Assembly: GCA_937923585.1 (NCBI GenBank)
Contig: CALDSM010000418.1
Span: forward strand, 1-10,450
Direction: 5' to 3'
DNA length: 10,450 bases
Origin: an uncultured bacterium
GTDB taxonomy: Bacteria; Hydrogenedentota; Hydrogenedentia; Hydrogenedentales; CAITNO01
The notes beneath the pieces were generated by a model. The model saw nothing but the letters and a program-made list of their open reading frames with translations, was not told the origin of the DNA and did no database searches. The position numbers were made by a program, and so were the translations under genes. This document shows, one piece after another, positions 1 through 6,543 of the stretch. The number at the start of each line of letters is the position of its first letter. Position 1 is the first letter of the stretch.

Positions 1-46
1 CGAGATCTGATCGTGACTGGAGTTCAGACGTGTGCTCTTCCGATCT
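1..46. other. Illumina TruSeq index adapter (non-genomic)
   Basis: This stretch is library-construction sequence. Bases 1-6 (CGAGAT) match the end of the P7 flow-cell segment, bases 7-12 (CTGATC) sit where the 6-base index belongs, and bases 13-46 match the TruSeq read-2 adapter, ending in GCTCTTCCGATCT. CTGATC is the reverse complement of GATCAG, which I recall as TruSeq index 9. Genomic sequence begins at 47. The contig therefore ends in a read that ran through a short insert into the adapter, and any open frame crossing 1-46 is artificial. Confidence 0.97.
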
Positions 47-670
47 GTCGGGCGGGCCCTCCTCGGCGAACAGGATTTCCATGAGGTCCACGGTGAGCCG
101 GGCGTAGGTGTCCACCATGTCGCGCACCCAGTCGGGATCAACGGCCATACCCATGAGCATGTACTGGTGGCCGCAGACGGGGTGCATGAGTTCAAACACG
201 TTCGTGCCGAACCAGAAAAAGAAGCGGCCCTTCTCGGCGGCCTGGCGGCGGGCGTCGCGGTATTCTCCAAAATTGATGCGCGCTCGGTCGGGGGTGAGGA
301 GAGGCTTGATGTGCTCCTCCCATCCCGCACGGTCCTGCACCAGGAAATCCACGTGCTCCGGCGTGGTGTCGTGGGTTTTGTGCGTGCGCAGCAGGGCACC
401 GTTGCCGTCGCGGCGCAGGACGGTCTCGTCGGTCTCCTCGACCACGACGGGCTCGAAACCCAGCCGGGCCGTTGCGGTGAAAGGCCATGCGCCCTGCATG
501 TCGAACCCGAAATGGTCCTCCAGACTCTGCCCGGGCTCAATGTGCCCCTGCTGTTGCCAAAGGGAAAGTGTGTCGCCCCAGAAGTGCTCGTAGAGCCCGA
601 TGCGGTCCACGGGCCTGCGCGCCAGAATCCGTCCCATCCGTTCCACGCCGGTCATTGTGTCGTTTGCCAT
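47..670 (-). CDS. Uroporphyrinogen decarboxylase-fold (UroD/MtaA-like) protein, C-terminus missing
   Basis: An uninterrupted frame of 208 codons runs from ATG at 670 down to 47, where the adapter cuts it off. GGAG (677-680 on the complement) lies 6 nt before this ATG and decides the start; an in-frame ATG at 682 is less well placed. The N-terminal part, with RRPVDRIGLYEHFWGD at residues 18-33, resembles the UroD-family proteins common in Planctomycetota- and Lentisphaerota-like genomes. Those are related to the corrinoid methyltransferases MtaA and CmuA, and I recall them as roughly 340-370 aa, so about 40% is missing here. Later blocks include FFFWFGTNVFELMHPVCGH and a stretch resembling the middle of the family. 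I see no RQAGRY-type N-terminal motif of true heme-pathway UroD, so a methyl-transfer or unknown role is more likely than heme synthesis. The zinc-ligand region would lie in the missing part, so the substrate cannot be judged. Confidence 0.85.
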
Positions 671-708
671 GATGCACTCCATGCCCTGCACCGCGCCGGG
701 CGGGGCAC

Positions 709-737
709 ATGATAGCGGTCTGCGGAAGACGGGACAA
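709..737 (-). promoter_or_regulatory. Candidate sigma70-type promoter of the UroD-like gene
   Basis: On the minus strand TTGTCC (737-732, 4 of 6 matches to TTGACA) is followed after 17 bp by TATCAT (714-709, 5 of 6 matches to TATAAT). This would start transcription near 702 and give a leader of about 30 nt containing the GGAG site and the ATG at 670. Spacing and position fit well. No experimental support is available. Confidence 0.5.
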
Positions 738-778
738 GAGTGCGGCCTTCAAACACTGCCCTTGCTGCGGCGAGAACA

Positions 779-812
779 CCCCTTTCCGGAAACGATGCCA
801 AAGGGGTATAAT
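779..812 (+). promoter_or_regulatory. mntA-hepT promoter with overlapping palindromic operator candidate
   Basis: A perfect -10 box TATAAT lies at 807-812. The expected -35 position holds only TTTCCG (783-788, 18-bp spacer), a poor match. It falls inside a perfect 10-bp palindrome, TTTCCGGAAA (783-792). That palindrome is enclosed by a larger inverted repeat, CCCCTTT (779-785) and AAAGGGG (800-806), whose right arm touches the -10 box. A weak -35 covered by dyad symmetry suits a regulated promoter. The predicted start near 819, the AAAGGA at 836-841 and the GTG at 850 follow in natural order. Confidence 0.5.
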
Positions 813-849
813 TGAAACCGGGGACCGACCCCGAGAAAGGAATGCGGTT

Positions 850-1152
850 GTGCGTGGCAAAATAGACATGAAAGAAGATGCCGTGGCGGCATTCTGCCGC
901 AAGTGGCATATTGCCGAACTCAGTTTCTTTGGCTCGGTGCTGCGCGATGATTTTGGCCCCGACAGCGACATTGACGTGCTGGTTTCATTAGCCCCGACCG
1001 CCGAATGCGATTTGTTTGACTGGATGGAAATGCGGCGCGAACTGGAGGCTCTCTTCGGCCGTCCGGTTGATCTTGTGGAGAAGAGCACGCTGCGAAATCC
1101 GTACCGGAGGAAGGCAATCCTGGCGGGGAGCAAGGTGATTTATGCCGCCTGA
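850..1152 (+). CDS. mntA: MntA-type minimal nucleotidyltransferase antitoxin
   Basis: A small protein of the MNT fold (DNA polymerase beta superfamily). In studied MntA-HepT pairs the antitoxin transfers AMP from ATP to a tyrosine of HepT and so silences the toxin. The signature GSX10DXD is complete: counted from the ATG at 868, G22-S23 and D34-I-D36, with D68 in PVDLVEK as the probable third metal-binding acid. GTG 850 (100 aa) is chosen because AAAGGA (836-841) lies 8 nt upstream. ATG 868 (94 aa) is the alternative; it has no clear ribosome site but gives the usual family N-terminus. The 3' end overlaps hepT by 11 bp, so the two are translationally coupled. No extra domain is present. Confidence 0.9.
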   Translation: MRGKIDMKEDAVAAFCRKWHIAELSFFGSVLRDDFGPDSDIDVLVSLAPTAECDLFDWMEMRRELEALFGRPVDLVEKSTLRNPYRRKAILAGSKVIYAA

Positions 1153-1483
1153 AGAACGGGACAGGGCGCACCTGTGGGACATGCTGGACGCCGCGCGGGA
1201 GATCGAAGGGTTTCTGGCCAATGCGCGTGCGGATGATTACGAGCGGGACAGAAAACTGCAACTGGCCGTGGAACGCCTCCTGGAGATTATTGGAGAGGCA
1301 GGCCGTCGCTTGAGCACGACGTTCCGCGAAGAAAACGTCCACATCCCCTGGGCCGGAATTATCGGACTCCGCAATGTCCTCGCGCATGAATACGGCGAAG
1401 TTCGCAATGACATTATTTGGCGGGTTGCCACAAAACGTGTTCCAGAACTTGCGCGGGCGCTGGAGCGTCTCGTCCAAGATTAG
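1142..1483 (+). CDS. hepT: HepT-like HEPN ribonuclease toxin (DUF86)
   Basis: A 113-aa all-helical HEPN protein. The catalytic motif RX4HXY is intact as R77-NVLA-H82-E-Y84, in RNVLAHEY. In characterised HepT toxins the R and H cut RNA, and the tyrosine of this motif is AMPylated by the partner MntA. An amphipathic helical N-terminus (residues 8-60) leads to the motif, and the C-terminal helix carries VPELARALERL, typical of the family. The ATG at 1142 lies inside the last codons of mntA and is preceded by GGGGAG and AAGG purine runs. Length and motif spacing are normal, so the toxin should be functional. A weak GTGCG/CGCAC hairpin follows at 1502-1515 without a T-tract. Confidence 0.93.
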   Translation: MPPEERDRAHLWDMLDAAREIEGFLANARADDYERDRKLQLAVERLLEIIGEAGRRLSTTFREENVHIPWAGIIGLRNVLAHEYGEVRNDIIWRVATKRVPELARALERLVQD

Positions 1484-1697
1484 CCGCCCGTTTGCCGCGG
1501 CGTGCGAATGCGCACACATGCCCGCAACGAACGCATCCGGAACATCTTTACCCTGCCCCCCCGTTTCCGCTTTCCTCGGGCCTGAGTGGTTCAATCTCTC
1601 CGGCCAAAGCGCTTTCACGCGCAGGGCAAGCGCCGGGGGCAGGACCATAATAGAGACGATGACTGCGACCATGTTCACCTGAGAGGTCCTGCACATT

Positions 1698-3083
1698 GTG
1701 AAACACCGGATCTTTTCAAGAGCCGCTGCAGCATGCCTGTGGATTGCCACAGCCGCGATGGCCATATTGATTTACTCGCTGGTCCGGCATGCCGAGCTGC
1801 TCGCCTACGGTGTCGGCATGGATGCGGGACAGGTTCCACTGCCGCTGGCGGGTGTGGCTGCCGTGGTGGTGGCGTGCGCGCTGACGGGACTGCGGTTCTG
1901 GCGCAAGGATACGGTGGGTACGGCGAAGGTCATCGCCGCACTGGCAGTGGGTGTGCTGCTGACAGCCCTCTCCTGCCTGTTGGTCTACGCGTTCGAGGTG
2001 AAATATGAGCGCGGCGACATCAACCTGTCCCGGGTCGCCGCGCATGCGCGCGACCTGCCGACATGGCAAACGCGCGCGGCAACGATTCGCGCGGGCATTC
2101 TTCACGGCGCCGGGCTGGACCCGCTTCCCGAGCGGACGCCGCTGCACGTGGTGACGCACAGTCGCCGCGAGAAAAGGGGATACGGGGTCGAGAATGTCTA
2201 TTTCGAGAGCATTCCCGGCTTTTTCGTCGCCGGGAACCTTTACCGTCCGGCAGCGGCAGAACCAGGTGTGAAGTTCCCGTTGGTGCTGCTGCCGCACGGC
2301 CATTTCCCGCAGGGGCGCTTTGACGCCGCCGTGCAGCATCTGGGCGCGACCTTCGCGCGCATGGGCGCCATCGCATTCTCCTACGACATGGTTGGGCGCG
2401 GGGAAAGCGCGCAGGTGTCGCACGGCAACCCCCATGCGCTGACGATGCAGTTCTGGAACAGCATGCGCGCGCTCGACTTCCTGCTGGCCCTGCCGGATGC
2501 CGACGCCGCGCGGGTGGGAATGACCGGAGCGTCCGGCGGCGGCACGCAAACCTTCCTGTGCACCGCGGTGGACGGGCGCGTCACGGCGGCCGCGCCCGTG
2601 GTCATGGTTTCCTCGTGGTGCTACGGCGGGTGCGCATGTGAAATCGGCCTGCCCATCCACCGGGGCGCGGGGTATGCGACAAACAACGCCGAGATAGCGG
2701 CGCTCGCCGCGCCGCGGCCGCTGCTGGTCGTGTCCGACGGGGCCGACTGGACGCGCACCGCGCCCCGGCTGGAGTATCCCTACCTGCGCAAGGTTTATGC
2801 CCTGTTCGGCCGCAACGGCGACGTGGAGAACGCGCATTTTGCGGACGAGGGCCACGACTATGGTCCGTCGAAGCGGCAGGCGGTCTATCGCTTCTTTGCG
2901 AAGCACCTGGGGTTGAAGACGGACGGACTCACCGCGGCCGACGGCACCGTTGATGAAAGCGCAAACACCACTGAGCCAAGGGAAGCGCTGGAGGCGTTTG
3001 ACGCGGCGCATGCACTGCCTGCGGACGCACTGCGGGGATGGGATGCGGTGATGGGGAGGCTGCGGTCATTGCAGGGGGAATGA
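1698..3083 (+). CDS. Membrane-anchored alpha/beta hydrolase (esterase/acetylxylan-esterase-like)
   Basis: A 461-aa protein with a GTG start; GAGAGG at 1681-1686 is a loose ribosome site 11 nt upstream. The N-terminal 100 residues hold three hydrophobic segments (about 9-29, 47-66 and 77-98). After a linker comes an alpha/beta hydrolase domain (about 150-405). The nucleophile elbow is G277-A-S279-G-G-G, the oxyanion-side strand is VLLPHGH (196-202), the acid is probably D347 (or D350), and the histidine is H386 in DEGHDYG. The block after the nucleophile (PVVMVSSWCYGGCACE) resembles a family of large esterase or dienelactone-hydrolase-like proteins common in Planctomycetota. The catalytic domain is probably extracytoplasmic, held at the membrane by the N-terminal helices. 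The substrate is unknown; deacetylation of polysaccharide fragments would fit the glycosidases downstream. The 214 bp before it hold no gene, only a CATAAT box (1646-1651) without a partner -35. Confidence 0.82.
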   Translation: MKHRIFSRAAAACLWIATAAMAILIYSLVRHAELLAYGVGMDAGQVPLPLAGVAAVVVACALTGLRFWRKDTVGTAKVIAALAVGVLLTALSCLLVYAFEVKYERGDINLSRVAAHARDLPTWQTRAATIRAGILHGAGLDPLPERTPLHVVTHSRREKRGYGVENVYFESIPGFFVAGNLYRPAAAEPGVKFPLVLLPHGHFPQGRFDAAVQHLGATFARMGAIAFSYDMVGRGESAQVSHGNPHALTMQFWNSMRALDFLLALPDADAARVGMTGASGGGTQTFLCTAVDGRVTAAAPVVMVSSWCYGGCACEIGLPIHRGAGYATNNAEIAALAAPRPLLVVSDGADWTRTAPRLEYPYLRKVYALFGRNGDVENAHFADEGHDYGPSKRQAVYRFFAKHLGLKTDGLTAADGTVDESANTTEPREALEAFDAAHALPADALRGWDAVMGRLRSLQGE

Positions 3084-3131
3084 GAGGCCGGGGACAAAGT
3101 GACGCGCAAGCCGTCGCGCGAAGACCAGAGG

Positions 3132-3146
3132 CAGGCGGGACGCCTG
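3132..3146. terminator. Hairpin between convergent genes, possible bidirectional terminator
   Basis: CAGGCG (3132-3137), loop GGA and CGCCTG (3141-3146) form a perfect 6-bp GC-rich stem. It lies in the 82-bp gap between the ends of the hydrolase (+) and the epimerase (-). There is no T-tract on either side, so it is not a textbook intrinsic terminator. It could work with Rho or be a short repeat element. Confidence 0.4.
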
Positions 3147-3165
3147 TGGCACGGGGACGGAAGAA

Positions 3166-4014
3166 TCAGGCCGCGGTCCATCCGTTCGCGATTAGACAGC
3201 GGCCTTCTTCGTAGACTTCTTCGGGGCTGCCGGAGAGGTCGCGCCAGACGCAGGTGGTTGCGGCGAGATCGGGCAGGGCGCGGCCAAAGGCCTCAATGGT
3301 CAGCCATCCATCGTAGCCGCCCTGCTTGAGCGCGCAAAACGTCTCCGCCCAGGGAACATGGTCGCGGCCCGGCGTGCCGCGGTCGGTCGCGGACACGTGA
3401 AAATGACCGAGCGCGGCGACATGCTCGCGGATGCAACCGACCGGGTCGCGCTCCTCGATGTTGCCGTGAAACGTGTCGTACATGGCCTTGACGTTCGGGT
3501 GGCCGACACGCCGGACATGGTCCACCGCGTCGCGCAGGGTGTTGAGAAAGTAGCATTCGAAGCGGTTCAGCGCCTCGATGGTGAGCAGCACACCCGCATC
3601 CTGCGCGACATCCCCCACCGCCCGGTGTACCTCGGCGGCATGCCCCTTCTCGGCGTCCGTTGGGCCTTTCCCCGTGAAGACGCCCAACGGCTGATAATAG
3701 GGTCCGCACAGGACATCCGCGCCCAGTGCCGCGGAACATTCCACCGCCCATTTCAAATAGGACACAGCCCCCTCGCGGTCCGCCGCGTTGGGGCTGATGG
3801 GATTGTGCGCCTGGTCCGGAATGACGGTAACGGTGGTGCAGGCCAAGCCGTTGTCCGCGAGCGCCTGTCCGACCTTTGCGTAATGCACGGGATCGCCGCT
3901 GAACAGCGGAATCTCCGCCCCGTCGTACCCCGCGGCCTTGAGTTTGCCAAACAGGGGAAAATGCTCCTCCGTCACGAACGGCGTCCACAGCAGCATGTTA
4001 AACCCGATTCGCAT
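3166..4014 (-). CDS. Sugar epimerase, D-tagatose/D-psicose 3-epimerase-like TIM barrel
   Basis: A 282-aa protein starting at ATG 4014, set by AGGAGGT (complement of about 4019-4025) 5 nt upstream. The open frame extends 23 codons further without its own ribosome site. It belongs to the xylose-isomerase-like TIM-barrel family (COG1082). All four metal ligands of the 3-epimerases are present: E147 (TIEALNRFE), D180 (MYDTFHGN), H206 (GHFHVS) and E241 (LTIEAFG). Their spacing (33, 26, 35) equals that of Agrobacterium D-psicose 3-epimerase (E152, D185, H211, E246), and R212 matches its substrate-contacting arginine. The enzyme should move a proton at C3 of a free ketose or close derivative through paired glutamates. 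No signal peptide is visible, so it is cytoplasmic. The exact sugar cannot be read from sequence; other COG1082 members act on 3-keto sugars or inositols, but the metal site argues for a ketose epimerase. Confidence 0.85.
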   Translation of the reverse strand: MRIGFNMLLWTPFVTEEHFPLFGKLKAAGYDGAEIPLFSGDPVHYAKVGQALADNGLACTTVTVIPDQAHNPISPNAADREGAVSYLKWAVECSAALGADVLCGPYYQPLGVFTGKGPTDAEKGHAAEVHRAVGDVAQDAGVLLTIEALNRFECYFLNTLRDAVDHVRRVGHPNVKAMYDTFHGNIEERDPVGCIREHVAALGHFHVSATDRGTPGRDHVPWAETFCALKQGGYDGWLTIEAFGRALPDLAATTCVWRDLSGSPEEVYEEGRCLIANGWTAA

Positions 4015-4053
4015 GGCCACCTCCTGGGTTGGACGGAACGAAGAACGCGGCTC

Positions 4054-4083
4054 ATCGTAGCCGCGAAGGCGGCACGGCTTCAA
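4054..4083 (-). promoter_or_regulatory. Weak candidate promoter of the epimerase gene
   Basis: On the minus strand TTGAAG (4083-4078) and TACGAT (4059-4054) lie 18 bp apart, each matching 4 of 6 consensus bases. They sit about 40 nt before the ATG at 4014. The spacer contains a small hairpin, GCCGC-GAAG-GCGGC (4060-4073), which may be a coincidence or a regulatory dyad. Confidence 0.25.
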
Positions 4084-4095
4084 CCGTCCGCGTAA

Positions 4096-4125
4096 TGGAC
4101 ATCAAACCCGGCAACCGGCTATTCT
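4096..4125 (+). promoter_or_regulatory. Candidate promoter of the alpha/beta hydrolase at 4181
   Basis: TGGACA (4096-4101, 5 of 6 to TTGACA) and TATTCT (4120-4125, 4 of 6 to TATAAT) are separated by 18 bp. Transcription would start near 4132 and give a leader of about 50 nt. This promoter is divergent from that of the epimerase. Confidence 0.4.
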
Positions 4126-4180
4126 TAGCGCGACGCTCCGTGCGGGCGGAAAACAAACGCAGGCTGACCCCTTTGACCCT

Positions 4181-5158
4181 ATGAAACAGAAAGTGTTTAT
4201 CACCGTAGTTGTGCTCCTGACCGTATCGCTGACGGCGGCGACCGCCTTCTTGGAATACGCCTGCCGCCAATACGACCGCGCGAACCTTCCGGGGGCAACC
4301 TTCTCGTCCGACGGCATGCCGATTCACTATGCGGAGGCGGGACAGGGCACGCCCGTGATCCTGGTGCATGGGCTCTCGGCGAATCTCGGCCTGAACTGGG
4401 TGCAACCGGGCATCTTTCACGCACTGGCGAAGAAATACAGGGTTGTGGCGTTCGATCTCCGCGGGCATGCACACAGCGGCAAGCCCCACAATCCATCCGA
4501 TTACGGAATCGAACTGGTGGAGGACATCGTGCGGCTGATGGACCACCTGGGCATTCAGAAGGCCCATGTGGTGGGCTATTCGATGGGCGGGTTCATTGCG
4601 CTGAAGATGGCCGTCATGCATCCCGAACGGATGCTGTCCGTGGTGCCGTGCGGTTCGGGCTGGACGCCGGACCCGGACCGGGACCTTGCCTTTCTGGGCA
4701 CACTGGCCGATTCCATAGAGCGCGGCGAAGGGTACGGCCCGCTTCTGGAGCGGCTGCAGCCGCTGGGCAAACCCGTCAGCGCGCCGCGCCGCATGCTGGT
4801 GGCGGCGGTAATGTCCCTGAAGAATGACGGCCAGGCCATCACAGCGATACTGCGCAGCGCGCACCAACTGCGCGTCACGGAAGACGCGCTCAGGAACAAC
4901 AGACTGCCCGCCCTTTCCCTGGTGGGCGCGCGCGACCCGCTCAAGCCCCTTGCGGACCAGATGTGCGCCGTGATGGCGAACATCAGGGAGGTGGTCATTC
5001 CCAACGCAGACCACTTCTCGACGCTGTCCAAACCGGGGTATCTCGCCGAACTCGAGAAGTTCCTTGCGGCAAACAGTCCCGCCACAGCCGCCGTAAACGT
5101 CACTTCCTCTGAAGCGGCGATACCGGCCTCCTTGTTTTGGGTGCCGGCACCCGGTTGA
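4181..5158 (+). CDS. Exported or membrane-anchored alpha/beta hydrolase
   Basis: A 325-aa protein. Residues 1-24 form a basic then hydrophobic N-terminus (MKQK followed by a run of V, I, L, T and A), acting as a signal anchor or signal peptide. The core is a classical single-domain alpha/beta hydrolase: oxyanion loop LVHGLSAN (H63), FDLRGHAHSGKP (91-102), nucleophile elbow G132-Y-S134-M-G-G, acid D252 in GARDPL and histidine H278 in NADHFST. This layout fits esterases, lactonases or haloperoxidase-like enzymes, and the substrate is not predictable. The start lacks a clear Shine-Dalgarno site, but ATG 4181 begins just where the signal sequence begins. The C-terminal tail after residue 300 is rich in A, S and P. 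It converges on the beta-propeller gene with only 24 bp between the two stops. Codon usage and domain layout look intact. Confidence 0.87.
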   Translation: MKQKVFITVVVLLTVSLTAATAFLEYACRQYDRANLPGATFSSDGMPIHYAEAGQGTPVILVHGLSANLGLNWVQPGIFHALAKKYRVVAFDLRGHAHSGKPHNPSDYGIELVEDIVRLMDHLGIQKAHVVGYSMGGFIALKMAVMHPERMLSVVPCGSGWTPDPDRDLAFLGTLADSIERGEGYGPLLERLQPLGKPVSAPRRMLVAAVMSLKNDGQAITAILRSAHQLRVTEDALRNNRLPALSLVGARDPLKPLADQMCAVMANIREVVIPNADHFSTLSKPGYLAELEKFLAANSPATAAVNVTSSEAAIPASLFWVPAPG

Positions 5159-5182
5159 AAAGCAGGGGCCTTTCGCCGCCTT

Positions 5183-6163
5183 TCAGTGGATGACATCGCC
5201 CTTGACGGGGTCTCCCGGCACGTCGAGCAGTTGGATGCTGGAGACGGTCTTCATGGTGGCATCGTCCTGGAAGGTCCAGACGACTTTCTTGTCGGGCGTG
5301 ACTTCGATGATGCCCGGGGCCTTGCCGAATTCGCCGTGGCCGACCCAGTTGGTCATGACCGTGTTGCCGTTGGGCAGGCGCTGGAAACCGGTCATGAACT
5401 TGAGCGCGATGCCGGGCAGTTCGTCGTGCTTTACCTGCCAGACCACCTTGCCGTCTTTGTCCACTTCGAAGATCTGCGCGGCCTGCTTGTAGTCGCCGCA
5501 GGCGATGATCGTGTTGCCGTTGGACAGGCGCGCGGCGCTGTGGGGCCCGCTGGGGGCGGGGAATTCGGCGACCACGTTGCCCTTCGGGTCGAGTTCGCGC
5601 ACAACTTCCTGGCTGTAGAAGCAGACGAGGTAGTTGCCGTTGGCGAGTTTGCGGGCGTTGCGAATGTAGGCATGTCCGGCGCACTTGGGGTCCGGGGGCG
5701 GTATGGGCAGTTCAAAGGCGATTTTGCCCGAGGGCTCCACTTCGATCAGCCGGGCGTTGGTGCATTCGCCGATGAAGGTGTTTCCGTTGGCCAGCCGCTG
5801 GCACGCATACACCTCACCGGTGGACTCGTAGGAGAAGACGGTCTTCTTGTCGCGGTCCACCTCCAGCACGCCGTGGCCGGTGTTGAATAGCAGGTTGCCG
5901 TTGGGCAGCACCCACAGGTCGTCGCAGGTGCCGGTCTTGTACTCCCACTCCACCTTGCCGTCCGCGCCGACGATGAACACCTTGTTCCCGGAGTAGTCCG
6001 TGCAGGCGAAGTGATGGCCCGTGCCGGTTTGGATGGGGATCGGCTTGGCCTCGTCTGCGGCCAGCGCCGAAAGCGCAACCGACAAAACCACGGCGGCCAA
6101 AACGGTTAGTGCCGGCATCCCAAATTTCACATGCTTCTCTCGCGCGACAAATGCATATCCCAT
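5183..6163 (-). CDS. Secreted beta-propeller protein (PQQ-like / arylsulfotransferase-like)
   Basis: A 326-aa protein starting at ATG 6163, with GGAG (complement of about 6171-6174) 7 nt upstream. An in-frame ATG at 6115 would give a shorter signal peptide. A hydrophobic stretch (17-34, ending in ALSALA) predicts export, with cleavage near residue 36. The mature part repeats the propeller motif L-x-N-G-N five times, at residues 86, 124, 173, 213 and 263 (LPNGN, LANGN, LANGN, LSNGN, LPNGN). Each is preceded by a (V)E-x-x-x-x-G-K-V-x-W/F-type strand, as in the arylsulfotransferase and PQQ-like quinoprotein propellers. Five motifs plus the N- and C-terminal strands suggest a six-bladed ring. I see no catalytic arylsulfotransferase histidine set, so binding or an unknown enzyme role is as likely. 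The gene is divergent from the GH16 gene across a long repeat-containing region. Confidence 0.8.
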   Translation of the reverse strand: MGYAFVAREKHVKFGMPALTVLAAVVLSVALSALAADEAKPIPIQTGTGHHFACTDYSGNKVFIVGADGKVEWEYKTGTCDDLWVLPNGNLLFNTGHGVLEVDRDKKTVFSYESTGEVYACQRLANGNTFIGECTNARLIEVEPSGKIAFELPIPPPDPKCAGHAYIRNARKLANGNYLVCFYSQEVVRELDPKGNVVAEFPAPSGPHSAARLSNGNTIIACGDYKQAAQIFEVDKDGKVVWQVKHDELPGIALKFMTGFQRLPNGNTVMTNWVGHGEFGKAPGIIEVTPDKKVVWTFQDDATMKTVSSIQLLDVPGDPVKGDVIH

Positions 6164-6413
6164 CTGGCGTCTCCTGCGTGTGTGCTTTTGTGCCCTGCAC
6201 AACTTTACAACAACTGTCCCGCCGGAAAATAGGACCTTGCGCCACGTCAATCGCATCAAAACACCGTTGCGGCTGGAGGCGGATCGCGGAGCATGTCCGG
6301 CCTGCGACGTGGAAGAAGCGCCAATACAGGGCACATTGTGAACGTGACCATTACAGGCCGCCTGTTATTCGTCTCCCTTTGAAGATGGGGAGGGACAAAA
6401 GTCGCAGACAAAA

Positions 6414-6523
6414 GATCCCCCCTGGAGGGGGGGAAGGCCCGAAGGGCCGGGGGGTGTAGGTTTGGCACATGCGGAGGCATACACCCCCCGCTGCTTCGCA
6501 GCACCCCCCTCCAGGGGGGATCT
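6414..6523. repeat. Composite palindromic element, unit 1 (two inverted copies around a spacer)
   Basis: The left copy (6414-6458) reads GATCCCCCC, TGGA, a G7 run, AA, the stem GGCCC-GAA-GGGCC (6436-6448), then GGGGGGTGTA. The right copy (6480-6522) is its inverse: TACACCCCCC, the stem GCTGC-TTC-GCAGC (6490-6502), A, CCCCCC-TCCA-GGGGGG, ATC. Between them lies a 21-nt spacer (6459-6479) containing TGGCACA. Outside, GGAGGGACA-type arms (6389-6400 and, inverted, 6528-6540) extend the symmetry to about 6371-6560. The two copies are nearly identical except for the central stem, where three of five pairs differ by compensatory change. Each C run can pair with either neighbouring G run, so alternative folds are possible. 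Confidence 0.85.
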
Positions 6524-6543
6524 GAGGTTTCTGTCCCTCCGGT

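Noticed and set aside
32..712. Plus-strand open frame of 226 codons at the window start
   Set aside because: It begins inside the adapter and runs antisense to the UroD-like gene, whose minus-strand frame has recognisable family blocks and a ribosome site.
1484..1697. Possible small gene or RNA between hepT and the hydrolase
   Set aside because: The frames present have no ribosome site and no recognisable product; only a weak hairpin (1502-1515) and a lone CATAAT are visible.
1691..1702. GCACATTGTGAA shared with 6331-6342
   Set aside because: A single 12-base match within 10 kb is expected by chance, and the second site is not next to a start codon of a supported gene.
1716..3011. Minus-strand open frame of 431 codons
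   Set aside because: It is antisense to the alpha/beta hydrolase, with arginine-, histidine- and glutamine-rich low-complexity translation and no recognisable domain: a typical shadow in GC-rich DNA.
3358..4095. Plus-strand open frame of 245 codons
   Set aside because: It is antisense to the epimerase, which has complete metal-site motifs and a strong ribosome site.
4052..5014. Minus-strand open frame of 320 codons
   Set aside because: It is antisense to the hydrolase with an intact catalytic triad, and its own translation shows no domain.
5139..5152. Perfect 14-bp palindrome GGGTGCCGGCACCC
   Set aside because: It has no loop and no T-tract and lies inside the last codons of the hydrolase, so neither a terminator nor an operator is supported.
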